Shown: piece by piece, positions 1 to 6,046 of the stretch | How positions within the stretch are numbered: position 1 is the stretch's first letter | Layout of the letters: each line of letters begins with the position of its first letter | Assembly (NCBI GenBank): GCA_050250135.1 | Contig: JBFWPF010000039.1 | Span: 1 to 9,765, forward strand | Source: JBFWPF01 sp050250135 | GTDB lineage: Bacteria; Chlamydiota; Chlamydiia; Chlamydiales; JAFEGQ01 | DNA: 9,765 bases | Direction of reading: 5' to 3' | Position numbers and translations under genes: made by a program | Notes under the pieces: model-generated | Seen by the model: the letters and a program-made list of their open reading frames with translations, nothing else | The model's database searches: none | Told to the model about the DNA's origin: nothing

Positions 1-72
1 AGCAATTCGAGCTTCGAGGCGCTCGATGATAGAGCACGCTTCTTCAAGGCTGGTTGGGCGAGGAATCTGCAT
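1..72 (-). CDS. N-terminus of an unidentified protein, possibly an IS66-like transposase (partial, runs off left edge)
   Basis: An open frame on the minus strand starts with ATG at 72-70 and stays open to the window edge, giving 24 residues that begin MQIPRPTSLEEACSI. The leucine, glutamate and arginine-rich helical start resembles the N-terminal coiled segment of IS66-type transposases, but so short a piece cannot prove this. In-frame stops lie just upstream, and I see no good ribosome-binding site. It begins only about 40 bp beyond the point where the AbiEii reading frame breaks off, on the same strand, which fits an inserted element whose first gene lies close to its end. It could also be an ordinary gene joined to the remnant by a deletion. 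Confidence 0.35.
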   Translation of the reverse strand, partial: MQIPRPTSLEEACSIIERLEARIA

Positions 73-114
73 GCAAACGTTTTACTAGACATTCCCTTTT
101 TGCGTCTACACACG

Positions 115-300
115 CTAAACGGGTACGGCCAACAGGACTCCTCCTTTAAGGATAAACTGAGGCGCGAACCGGGAGCGGCTTACTCTTACCAGAAATCGCT
201 CTAAGACGAGATTTTGCCATAGGGTGGGAAGGTCGATGTGTTGCTCTTCCGATAGTTTACGAAGCTTGGCCCTGAACGATTGCTCAAGTGGCGTCATCAT
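115..300 (-). pseudogene. AbiEii-type nucleotidyltransferase toxin, N-terminal remnant
   Basis: AbiEii toxins of type IV toxin-antitoxin systems are nucleotidyltransferases of roughly 250-300 residues. Only 61 residues remain here. The first part (LEQSFRAKLRKLSEEQ, then LPTLWQNLVLERFLVR) is the helical start typical of the family, and FILKGGVLLAV near the end is the Lys-Gly-Gly strand leading into the active site. The reading frame stops at 117-115, before the Asp-x-Asp metal-binding motif that should follow, and neither other minus-strand frame continues the homology. The start ATG (300-298) overlaps the abiEi TGA as ATGA, followed at once by a second ATG, so the two genes were once translationally coupled. 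The product should have no catalytic activity. Family assignment rests on partner gene, order, overlap and the KGG motif. Confidence 0.7.
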
Positions 301-893
301 GTGGTTAGGCTCAGTATGTAGGGCCGCAACTTGACCCGGAATTGCCTAGCATAGGTAGAGAGCTTTCTAAGGTCGGGGCGATAATCTTTGGCTTCGAGGT
401 AGGCCCGGAGTGCTTTAATCGCAATTTCTGGACTCAGATACCGGAATGCATCCACGATACACCGCTCCCGATCAAAAATCATTACCCTGTATTCCCCCAT
501 GCAAATCGATTCACGACCTATTTCGGTGTTTCGCATTTTGACGATATGCGCAAAGCGACGCACTGGAACCCGCTGAGCATGGGGAATCGCGATCCAATGT
601 TCGCGAGGTAATTCGTCGGTCAGACCATAGTAGTCCAAAGCCGAAATCAAGCAAATTACCCCATTAGGGACAGTTGATGCAATCAAAGCTAACGCCTCTA
701 GCGTGATATCCACCTGAGGGGTGTAGTCAGATGACCTATAGATCCCTCGGGCGATCCGTTCGAGGGCTCCGATCTTCACCAAGTAGGTCAGGGCGTAGGA
801 GGGAATCCCAAGTTGACCAGCTTCTGCTGCCGTGAAGGAGGGACGTTTCAGCAAGGGAGCTAATCGTTGGTGATAGCGGGATCGACTCATCAT
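297..893 (-). CDS. AbiEi-type antitoxin / transcriptional regulator
   Basis: The protein has 198 residues from the ATG at 893-891; a second ATG follows immediately and is equally possible. AbiEi proteins pair an N-terminal winged helix-turn-helix with a C-terminal antitoxin domain. They neutralise AbiEii and repress their own operon. Here residues about 15-65 (PSFTAAEAGQLGIP, YALTYLVKIGALERI, ARGIYRSSD) are the classic wHTH pattern of this family, and the C-terminal half contains FDRERCIVDAFRYLSPEIA. A longer frame starting with TTG at 929 would put the start inside the palindrome, so I prefer 893. AGGG lies about 5 nt before the first ATG. The gene appears intact although its partner toxin is truncated, making it an orphan antitoxin or a freestanding repressor. 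Base composition is lower in GC than in the core genes. Confidence 0.82.
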   Translation of the reverse strand: MMSRSRYHQRLAPLLKRPSFTAAEAGQLGIPSYALTYLVKIGALERIARGIYRSSDYTPQVDITLEALALIASTVPNGVICLISALDYYGLTDELPREHWIAIPHAQRVPVRRFAHIVKMRNTEIGRESICMGEYRVMIFDRERCIVDAFRYLSPEIAIKALRAYLEAKDYRPDLRKLSTYARQFRVKLRPYILSLTT

Positions 894-899
894 AACCCT

Positions 900-950
900 A
901 ATTCTTATAAACGCCCCCAATAATGTCAACCGGGGACGTTTATAAGAATT
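900..950. promoter_or_regulatory. Palindromic operator, probable AbiEi binding site
   Basis: AATTCTTATAAACG at 900-913 is an exact inverted repeat of 937-950. The pairing extends inward by four more bases (CCCC 915-918 with GGGG 932-935) after one mismatch, so 18 of 19 positions pair around a 13-nt loop. AbiEi regulators are known to bind inverted repeats at their own promoters. The position directly upstream of abiEi supports that role here. Confidence 0.6.
901..929 (-). promoter_or_regulatory. Putative abiEi promoter
   Basis: On the minus strand a perfect TTGACA lies at 929-924. After a 17-nt spacer, AAGAAT (906-901) matches four of six -10 positions; TATAAG at 909-904, with a 14-nt spacer, is the alternative. 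Transcription would begin at or within a few bases of the ATG at 893, giving a leaderless or nearly leaderless mRNA. The -35 box sits in the loop of the palindrome and the -10 lies in one arm, so a repressor bound to the arms would block polymerase. Confidence 0.5.
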
Positions 951-965
951 ATGATTTCCATGCTG

Positions 966-987
966 CTTATAACCAGCCGTTTATGAT
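966..987. promoter_or_regulatory. Weaker second pair of operator-like half-sites
   Basis: CTTATAA at 966-972 and CGTTTATGA at 979-987 repeat the two half-site types of the palindrome (CTTATAAACG and CGTTTATAA) in the same opposed orientation, but closer together and with mismatches. They lie between the palindrome and the protease gene at 1039. They could be an auxiliary AbiEi site or a decayed duplication. Confidence 0.3.
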
Positions 988-1038
988 TTTCCAGACATGC
1001 AGCTGATCTAAAAGTGGGGGAGCGCTATCCTCCTCTCT

Positions 1039-3882
1039 ATGCATCCCGAGTTTACAGTCGAGCGGCAGGAGCCGATTAAGGAGATTAACGCCCGCCTGAT
1101 TCAGCTCCGGCACAAAGGATCGGGTGCCCGGGTGATCCATATCGCTTGCGATGATCCGGAGAATCTTTTCTGCTTGGGCTTTAGGACAGTGCCCGAGAAC
1201 TCCAACGGAGTAGCCCACATCCTAGAGCACACGGTCCTTTGCGGCTCAAAAAGGTACCCGGTTAAAGACCCCTTCTTCTCGATGACCCGGCGGAGTCTGA
1301 ATACCTTCATGAACGCGATGACAGGCCCCGATATGACCTTCTACCCAGCGGCCTCGCAGGTGAAGGAGGACTTCTATAACCTGCTCGATGTCTACCTCGA
1401 TGCGGTCTTCTTCCCCAACTTGCTAGAGCTCTCCTTTAAGCAGGAGGGGCATCGGCTAGCCTGGGACGGGAAAGAGCTGAGTTATGAGGGGATCGTCTTT
1501 AACGAGATGAAGGGGGCGCTCGCCTCTCCCGATGCACGGATCTGGAAGACGCTGGCTAAAGCGCTCTATCCCGACTCCCCTTACGGTTTTGAATCGGGGG
1601 GGGACCCCAAGCAGATCCCCACCCTCACCTATGAGGGGCTAAAGGCCTTTCACCGGACCTACTACGACCCAAGCCGGTGCCTCTTTTTCTTCTACGGCAA
1701 CCTTCCGCTTGAGGGGCATCTCGAGCGGATCCACGAGCGGGTGCTCAAAGGGGTTAAGGGGAGGGAGCCCCCCTCGCCAATCCCCCACCAAAAGCGCTTT
1801 GCAAAGCCGGTGGCGATCGAAGGGCGCTACCCCTGTGAGGAGGGGGACCGCCACATGGTGTGGATCGGCTTTTTGACCTGCAGCGCCACCGAGCCGCTAG
1901 AGATCTTGGCCCTTTCGGTGCTGGAAATTGCCCTCATGGGGAGCGATGCGGCGCCCCTTAAGCGGGCCCTTCTCGAGTCGGGACTCTGCCAGCAGGCCTT
2001 CTCCTTCTTTGAACCCGATCTCCTCGACGTCCCCCTCTGCATAGGGACCAGGGGGACCCCTCCCGGCAAGGGAGAGGCGCTAGAGAGGTTAATTCTGGAG
2101 GAGCTGCGAAAGATTGCAGAAGAGGGGTCGGGTAACCGACTAGTCGAGGGGGCCATCCACCAGCTCGAGTTCGACCGCCTTGAGATCGCCGGCGAGGGGG
2201 AGCCTTACGGCCTGACCCTCTTTGAGCGGACCGTCCCCCTCCTCCTTCATGGGGGGGATCCCAAGGATGGGCTCGAGATCCACACCCTCTTTCAGCGGCT
2301 GCGGGAGCGGTTTGCCGATCCGGGATATCTCGGGCTGCTGATTCACCGCTACCTGCTCGACAACCCCCACCGGGTTCGGCTCGACATGGTTCCCGACCCT
2401 AAGCTGGACGAGGAAGAGGAGGAGGAGGAAGGGAAAAGGCTCAAGGAGATTCAGGCGGGGATCAGTGCCGAGGCGCTCGAAAAATTGCGGGAGGAGGGGG
2501 AGAGGCTGACCCACTTCCAAGAGGAGCAGGAGGGGGCCGATCTCGAGATCCTCCCCAAGATCGAGATCGGGCAAATCCCCAGGGAGGTGGTCGACTATCC
2601 CCTGGAGAGGGCGGAGTGTGGCGATCTGACGGTCTTTGCCCACACCACCTTTACCAATGAGATCCTCTACGCCCAGCTCCAGTACCCCCTCCCGCCGATA
2701 AGCGAGGAAGAGCTCCCCTACCTGAGGCTGCTAACCGGGATGCTCGCCCAGGTAGGGTGTGGGGGGCGGAGCGCGATGGAGAACCTCGCCTATATCCAGG
2801 AGCACACAGGAGGGGTCGGATCGGACCTCTCCCTCAATGTAGCCCTCTCAGGCCCCCTCCTGCCGATGATTAGCGTGGGAGGGAAAGCGCTGGGGAGGAA
2901 GGGGGAGCCCTTCTTCAAGCTGCTGGGTGAGATGGCGCGAAGTGCCGACTTTACCGACAAGGGGAGGATCGAAGAGCTGATGATGCAGCACCTCTCTCAG
3001 CTAGAAAACACCCTCACCCAAAGGGCGATGAGCTACGCCACCCTGCTCGCGGGAGCTCCCCTGTCGGCCGCCGGGGCGATCCAAGAGCGGTGGTATGGGA
3101 TCGACTACCTCCAGTTTATCCGGGGGGTAAGCGGGGTAAGCGAGCGGCTAACCGAACTCTATCACCGCCTCTTCTCCCGAAAGCCCGATCTGGTCGTGGG
3201 GTGTGGCCCCGAGCAGTTAACTGAACTTTTTAATAGAGGTTTTTACGGCCTAGATGAGGTGGGGGGAATGGGGGGCAAGGGGTGGGAGCCCTCCTTTGCA
3301 CTGCCGACTATCCCTTCACAAGGGCGGCTGATCGCCTCCCCAGTGGCGTTCACCTGCCGCGCGCTAAAGAGCCTCCCCTATCTCCACCCCGATGCCCCGG
3401 CCATGCTCTGCCTGGCCAAGCTGCTAAACAACCAGACCCTCCACCGGGAGATCCGGGAGAAGGGAGGCGCGTACGGAGCGGGCTCCCGGTACGATCCTAG
3501 CCTTGCGACCTTCCACTTCTACACCTACCGCGATCCCCACTTAAAGGAGAGCCTAGCCGCCATGGATCTTGCGGTAGGCAAGGTAGCGAGGGGTGAGGTA
3601 GAGCAGCGCGATCTGGAGGAGGCGATTTTGGGGGTGGTCCAAAAGATGGACACCCCCGTCTCCCCCGGTAACCGGGCTGCCCTCAGTTACGGAAGGTGGC
3701 TGGTGGGGAAAGAGAGGGGGATTCGGCAAGCCTTTCGGGATCGCCTCCTCCAGCTCAGTGGAGAGGATCTCATCGGGGCATGCCGCAACCACCTCGCCCC
3801 TCAGATGGAAAAAAGCACTGTCGTGAGCTTTGCCGGCGAGGAGCTGCTCAAAGGATCGGGCCTTCCGGCCTCTGAAATTTGA
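1039..3882 (+). CDS. PreP-type zinc metallopeptidase, M16C family (insulinase superfamily)
   Basis: The protein has 947 residues, close to the usual size for presequence-protease-like M16C enzymes, which degrade unstructured peptides inside a closed two-half chamber. The inverted zinc motif HILEH is at 60-64 (ligands His60 and His64, base Glu63). The third ligand should be Glu156 in VFNEMKG. The C-terminal half carries the Arg806/Tyr812 pair (REKGGAYG) that contacts substrate in M16 enzymes. Further family blocks are CGSKRYPVKDPF (68-79) and YNLLDVYLDAVFF (113-125). A run of seven glutamates (458-464) lies in the linker between the halves. There is no signal peptide, so the enzyme is probably cytosolic. 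An in-frame stop at 1009 leaves ATG 1039 as the only usable start, although no well-spaced Shine-Dalgarno precedes it. The role is likely oligopeptide turnover together with the M20 peptidase downstream. Confidence 0.93.
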   Translation: MHPEFTVERQEPIKEINARLIQLRHKGSGARVIHIACDDPENLFCLGFRTVPENSNGVAHILEHTVLCGSKRYPVKDPFFSMTRRSLNTFMNAMTGPDMTFYPAASQVKEDFYNLLDVYLDAVFFPNLLELSFKQEGHRLAWDGKELSYEGIVFNEMKGALASPDARIWKTLAKALYPDSPYGFESGGDPKQIPTLTYEGLKAFHRTYYDPSRCLFFFYGNLPLEGHLERIHERVLKGVKGREPPSPIPHQKRFAKPVAIEGRYPCEEGDRHMVWIGFLTCSATEPLEILALSVLEIALMGSDAAPLKRALLESGLCQQAFSFFEPDLLDVPLCIGTRGTPPGKGEALERLILEELRKIAEEGSGNRLVEGAIHQLEFDRLEIAGEGEPYGLTLFERTVPLLLHGGDPKDGLEIHTLFQRLRERFADPGYLGLLIHRYLLDNPHRVRLDMVPDPKLDEEEEEEEGKRLKEIQAGISAEALEKLREEGERLTHFQEEQEGADLEILPKIEIGQIPREVVDYPLERAECGDLTVFAHTTFTNEILYAQLQYPLPPISEEELPYLRLLTGMLAQVGCGGRSAMENLAYIQEHTGGVGSDLSLNVALSGPLLPMISVGGKALGRKGEPFFKLLGEMARSADFTDKGRIEELMMQHLSQLENTLTQRAMSYATLLAGAPLSAAGAIQERWYGIDYLQFIRGVSGVSERLTELYHRLFSRKPDLVVGCGPEQLTELFNRGFYGLDEVGGMGGKGWEPSFALPTIPSQGRLIASPVAFTCRALKSLPYLHPDAPAMLCLAKLLNNQTLHREIREKGGAYGAGSRYDPSLATFHFYTYRDPHLKESLAAMDLAVGKVARGEVEQRDLEEAILGVVQKMDTPVSPGNRAALSYGRWLVGKERGIRQAFRDRLLQLSGEDLIGACRNHLAPQMEKSTVVSFAGEELLKGSGLPASEI

Positions 3883-3907
3883 CCTGAGCAGGCCTAGCCG
3901 TTATTCT
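3879..3907 (+). promoter_or_regulatory. Putative promoter overlapping the protease stop codon
   Basis: TTGACC (3879-3884, five of six consensus) and TATTCT (3902-3907, four of six) are separated by 17 bp. The -35 box contains the TGA stop of the M16 gene (3880-3882). The predicted start near 3914 gives a leader of about 20 nt carrying GGAG (3922-3925), which lies 8 nt before the propeller ATG. Confidence 0.5.
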
Positions 3908-3933
3908 GGCTGGGAAAAACCGGAGCCCCTCCT

Positions 3934-5022
3934 ATGTTTTGGCTGATCACACTGACCTCTGTACTTAGTTGGTGGTGGCCCAACCACGATAACTCTAACG
4001 GCGCGATGTTTGGTGCTGACCTGAAGCACTCCTGCGTCTATGACTGTACTCCCCTCCTCCACCAGCCGACGTTAAAGTGGCAAAAGGGGCTCGATAGCTA
4101 CTTGGAACGGCCACCCGTTGTGTGTGGGGATCGGGTCATCTGCTGCACGACGGCAGGGAGCCTCTACGTCCTCGATGGGGCCACCGGAGCGGTCGAGTGG
4201 CAGGTGCGGGTAAAGGGGCAGTTTGCGACGGCGCCCGCTGTGGCAACCGAGGCGGGTATTCTGGTCGCTGGGTCAACGGCGGGGCTCGTCTACGCCTACG
4301 ATTGCAAGTCGGGGGAGATGGCCTGGCTCGAGCGATTTGGGACGATGACCTCCTCTCCAGCGGTAAGTGAGGGGATCCTCTACCTCGGCACCCAGGAGGG
4401 ATACGTGGTCGCCGCCGATGTCGAGACCGGGGACGGCAAATGGACCACGCCAATTGGAGGGGTGGTCGACGGAGCGATCGCCATCGATGTCGACACCGAG
4501 ACGCTCTATGCCAGCGCGGGTGGAACCCTCTATGCCCTCGACACGGAGAGTGGCGGGGTTAAGTGGTCTAAGCGGCTCGGCAAAATGTGTGGCTGCTGCC
4601 CTGTCCTGAATGGGGGGCTGGTCTACATCGCCAATGAGCAAAACGAGCTCTGCGCGCTCCAGGGGAGCGATGGGTCGCTAGTGTGGAAGGTAAAAGGGGT
4701 AACGGGCTTTGCCACCCCCGCCATAGCGGGAGGGCTCCTCTTTTGGCCTACAGCGGCGGGTCTCTACTCCGCTATCGATCTAGCATCGGGAAAGATCAGG
4801 TGGAGCTTTAAAGCCAACGGCCTGATCTGCCGCGAGGTGGCGATCGCTGGAAATGCCCTCTACCTCCTGACCCAAAAAGGGATGGTCTACGCCCTCAACA
4901 CCGACACCGGCAAGGAGCTGTGGCACTATGCCTTCAAGGGGTCGGGCCAGGCGGGACCCACTCTGAGCAGCAGTACCCTCTTCTTCTCCGATGGGAAGGG
5001 GACCCTCTATGCGCTTTATTAG
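3934..5022 (+). CDS. Exported eight-bladed PQQ-like beta-propeller protein
   Basis: The 362 residues are almost entirely PQQ/BamB-like propeller repeats. Tryptophans closing each blade recur at 49, 89, 131, 170, 211, 251, 290 and 330, each about 40 residues apart, following motifs such as LYVLDGATGAVEW, LYALDTESGGVKW and VYALNTDTGKELW. The first Trp strand (LKWQKG) at the N-terminus and the last GTLYALY at the C-terminus complete one blade between them, giving eight in all. A short hydrophobic start (FWLITLTSVLS) suggests export, though it lacks the usual basic residues. There is no lipobox cysteine, unlike E. coli BamB. Eleven cysteines, including CGCC at 219-222, are many for a propeller and suggest disulfides in an oxidising compartment. 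Calcium or PQQ enzyme residues are not evident, so a scaffold or binding role is more likely. It overlaps the barrel gene by 14 nt. Confidence 0.85.
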   Translation: MFWLITLTSVLSWWWPNHDNSNGAMFGADLKHSCVYDCTPLLHQPTLKWQKGLDSYLERPPVVCGDRVICCTTAGSLYVLDGATGAVEWQVRVKGQFATAPAVATEAGILVAGSTAGLVYAYDCKSGEMAWLERFGTMTSSPAVSEGILYLGTQEGYVVAADVETGDGKWTTPIGGVVDGAIAIDVDTETLYASAGGTLYALDTESGGVKWSKRLGKMCGCCPVLNGGLVYIANEQNELCALQGSDGSLVWKVKGVTGFATPAIAGGLLFWPTAAGLYSAIDLASGKIRWSFKANGLICREVAIAGNALYLLTQKGMVYALNTDTGKELWHYAFKGSGQAGPTLSSSTLFFSDGKGTLYALY

Positions 5023-6013
5023 AGCCCTACTGGGGCTCCTTACGACCCTGCAGCTGGGCTATGGGGCCGTTAATCCCTCTCCCCTCTACACGCCCCCAAA
5101 AAAGCCAAGCTACCGCTACGGGCATGCGCCAACGCCCGACGCCTATACCCGATCGATGTGGTGTGGCAGCACCGAGTTTGGAGCTGAAGCCCTCTTCTGG
5201 CGGCGGGAGGAGGGGGATTTTCTCTATGCGCTAACAAGCGAAGGGGGGATCGCGATGCTCAGAGGGGTCCGGCCCAACTACGAATGGGACTACCGGGTCT
5301 ACCTCGGCTACCACCTCCCGATGGGCTGGGGCGCAAGGATCACCTATACCCGCTTTTACGACTCCTTTTCGGGCCGCGTCGAAGGGGGGATCTCCCTTTT
5401 TGGGGGTGATCCGCTCAATGGGGCAACCGGAAAGGTCTACCAGCGCTACCAAGCGGTCGATGCAGAGGTGATCGCCTCCCTATGCTGCAGCCGCTACGCC
5501 TCCCTGCTAGCCTTTGGAGGGGCGAGATGGCTCAGGCTTGCCCTCGATGAGCAGTACCACTATGAGCGGACGGTGGGGCCTTTGTTGACGGTGCAGCAGC
5601 GGGGAAAGTTCACAGGGACCGGCCCCCGCTTTGGGCTGCGAGGGGTGCTAACCCCTATCCCTTGCGGCTGTATGAACAACTTTGAGGTCGCCGGGCAGGT
5701 GGCGATCAGTGGGCCGATTGGGTCGCGCAGGAGCCGCTTTGTCGCCACCGAGCCCATCGTGGCGATGGGTAACGTGGGGCTCACCTACCCGAGCCGTACG
5801 CAGGTTATTCCCGGCTTAGAGATGAAGGTTGGGGCAGCCTATGCCTTTCGATGGATGGCCAACTCGTGGACCCTCTACATCGACTACGAGCAGCAGGTCT
5901 ACCTCGACGCCGATCGGCGAGCAGGGGCCCTTTCCGAGAGCGGCCTACCGATGACTAACGCCCCCCTCCTCACCCTCTCTGGGGTGAATTTTGGCTTCCG
6001 CTTGCGGTATTGA
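5009..6013 (+). CDS. Outer-membrane beta-barrel protein, Lpg1974/MOMP-like
   Basis: I choose the ATG at 5009 (334 residues), not 4991, because AAGGGG at 4996-5001 sits 7 nt upstream and a clean signal peptide then begins MRFIRALLGLLTTLQLGYGA. The mature region looks like Lpg1974-family pore proteins: EFGAEALFWRREEGDFLYAL (about 57-74), then alternating aromatic strands such as YEWDYRVYLGYHLPMGWGAR, and a final strand GVNFGFRLRY ending in an aromatic residue, as BAM substrates do. Cysteines at 52, 159, 160, 219 and 221 recall the disulfide-linked barrels of Chlamydiae, but the family also occurs in Legionella and planctomycetes. The gene starts 14 nt inside the propeller gene, so translation is probably coupled and the two products may work together in the envelope. 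Function as a porin or adhesin is inferred. Confidence 0.72.
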   Translation: MRFIRALLGLLTTLQLGYGAVNPSPLYTPPKKPSYRYGHAPTPDAYTRSMWCGSTEFGAEALFWRREEGDFLYALTSEGGIAMLRGVRPNYEWDYRVYLGYHLPMGWGARITYTRFYDSFSGRVEGGISLFGGDPLNGATGKVYQRYQAVDAEVIASLCCSRYASLLAFGGARWLRLALDEQYHYERTVGPLLTVQQRGKFTGTGPRFGLRGVLTPIPCGCMNNFEVAGQVAISGPIGSRRSRFVATEPIVAMGNVGLTYPSRTQVIPGLEMKVGAAYAFRWMANSWTLYIDYEQQVYLDADRRAGALSESGLPMTNAPLLTLSGVNFGFRLRY

Positions 6014-6038
6014 GAGGAAACTCCCTCCCAGGTAGGAT
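6010..6038 (+). promoter_or_regulatory. Putative promoter for the M20 peptidase-htrA pair
   Basis: TTGAGA (6010-6015) and TAGGAT (6033-6038) are 17 bp apart. The -35 contains the TGA stop of the barrel gene (6011-6013). Initiation about 7 nt after the -10 would fall at or next to the ATG at 6047, giving an essentially leaderless transcript. The same bases include AGGA (6034-6037), 9 nt before the ATG, which could instead be a Shine-Dalgarno on a readthrough mRNA; sequence alone cannot decide. Confidence 0.4.
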
Positions 6039-6046
6039 AGACTCCT

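Noticed and set aside
342..611. Plus-strand ORF of 89 codons.
   Set aside because: It lies wholly inside abiEi on the opposite strand, has no recognisable domain and looks like a shadow.
297..929. Longer AbiEi starting from TTG at 929.
   Set aside because: The start would fall in the palindrome loop on the TTGACA box, and the extra 12 residues do not resemble the family. ATG at 893 fits better.
1026..1031. TATCCT as a -10 box for the PreP-like gene.
   Set aside because: No acceptable -35 lies 16-18 bp upstream; the nearest hexamer matches only three of six positions.
4991..5008. Earlier ATG (4991) for the barrel protein.
   Set aside because: It would put a charged extension before the signal peptide, and the Shine-Dalgarno at 4996-5001 serves the ATG at 5009.
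3934..5022. Naming the propeller protein BamB.
   Set aside because: The fold agrees, but there is no lipoprotein cysteine, cysteines are abundant, and PQQ-like propellers occur in many unrelated roles.
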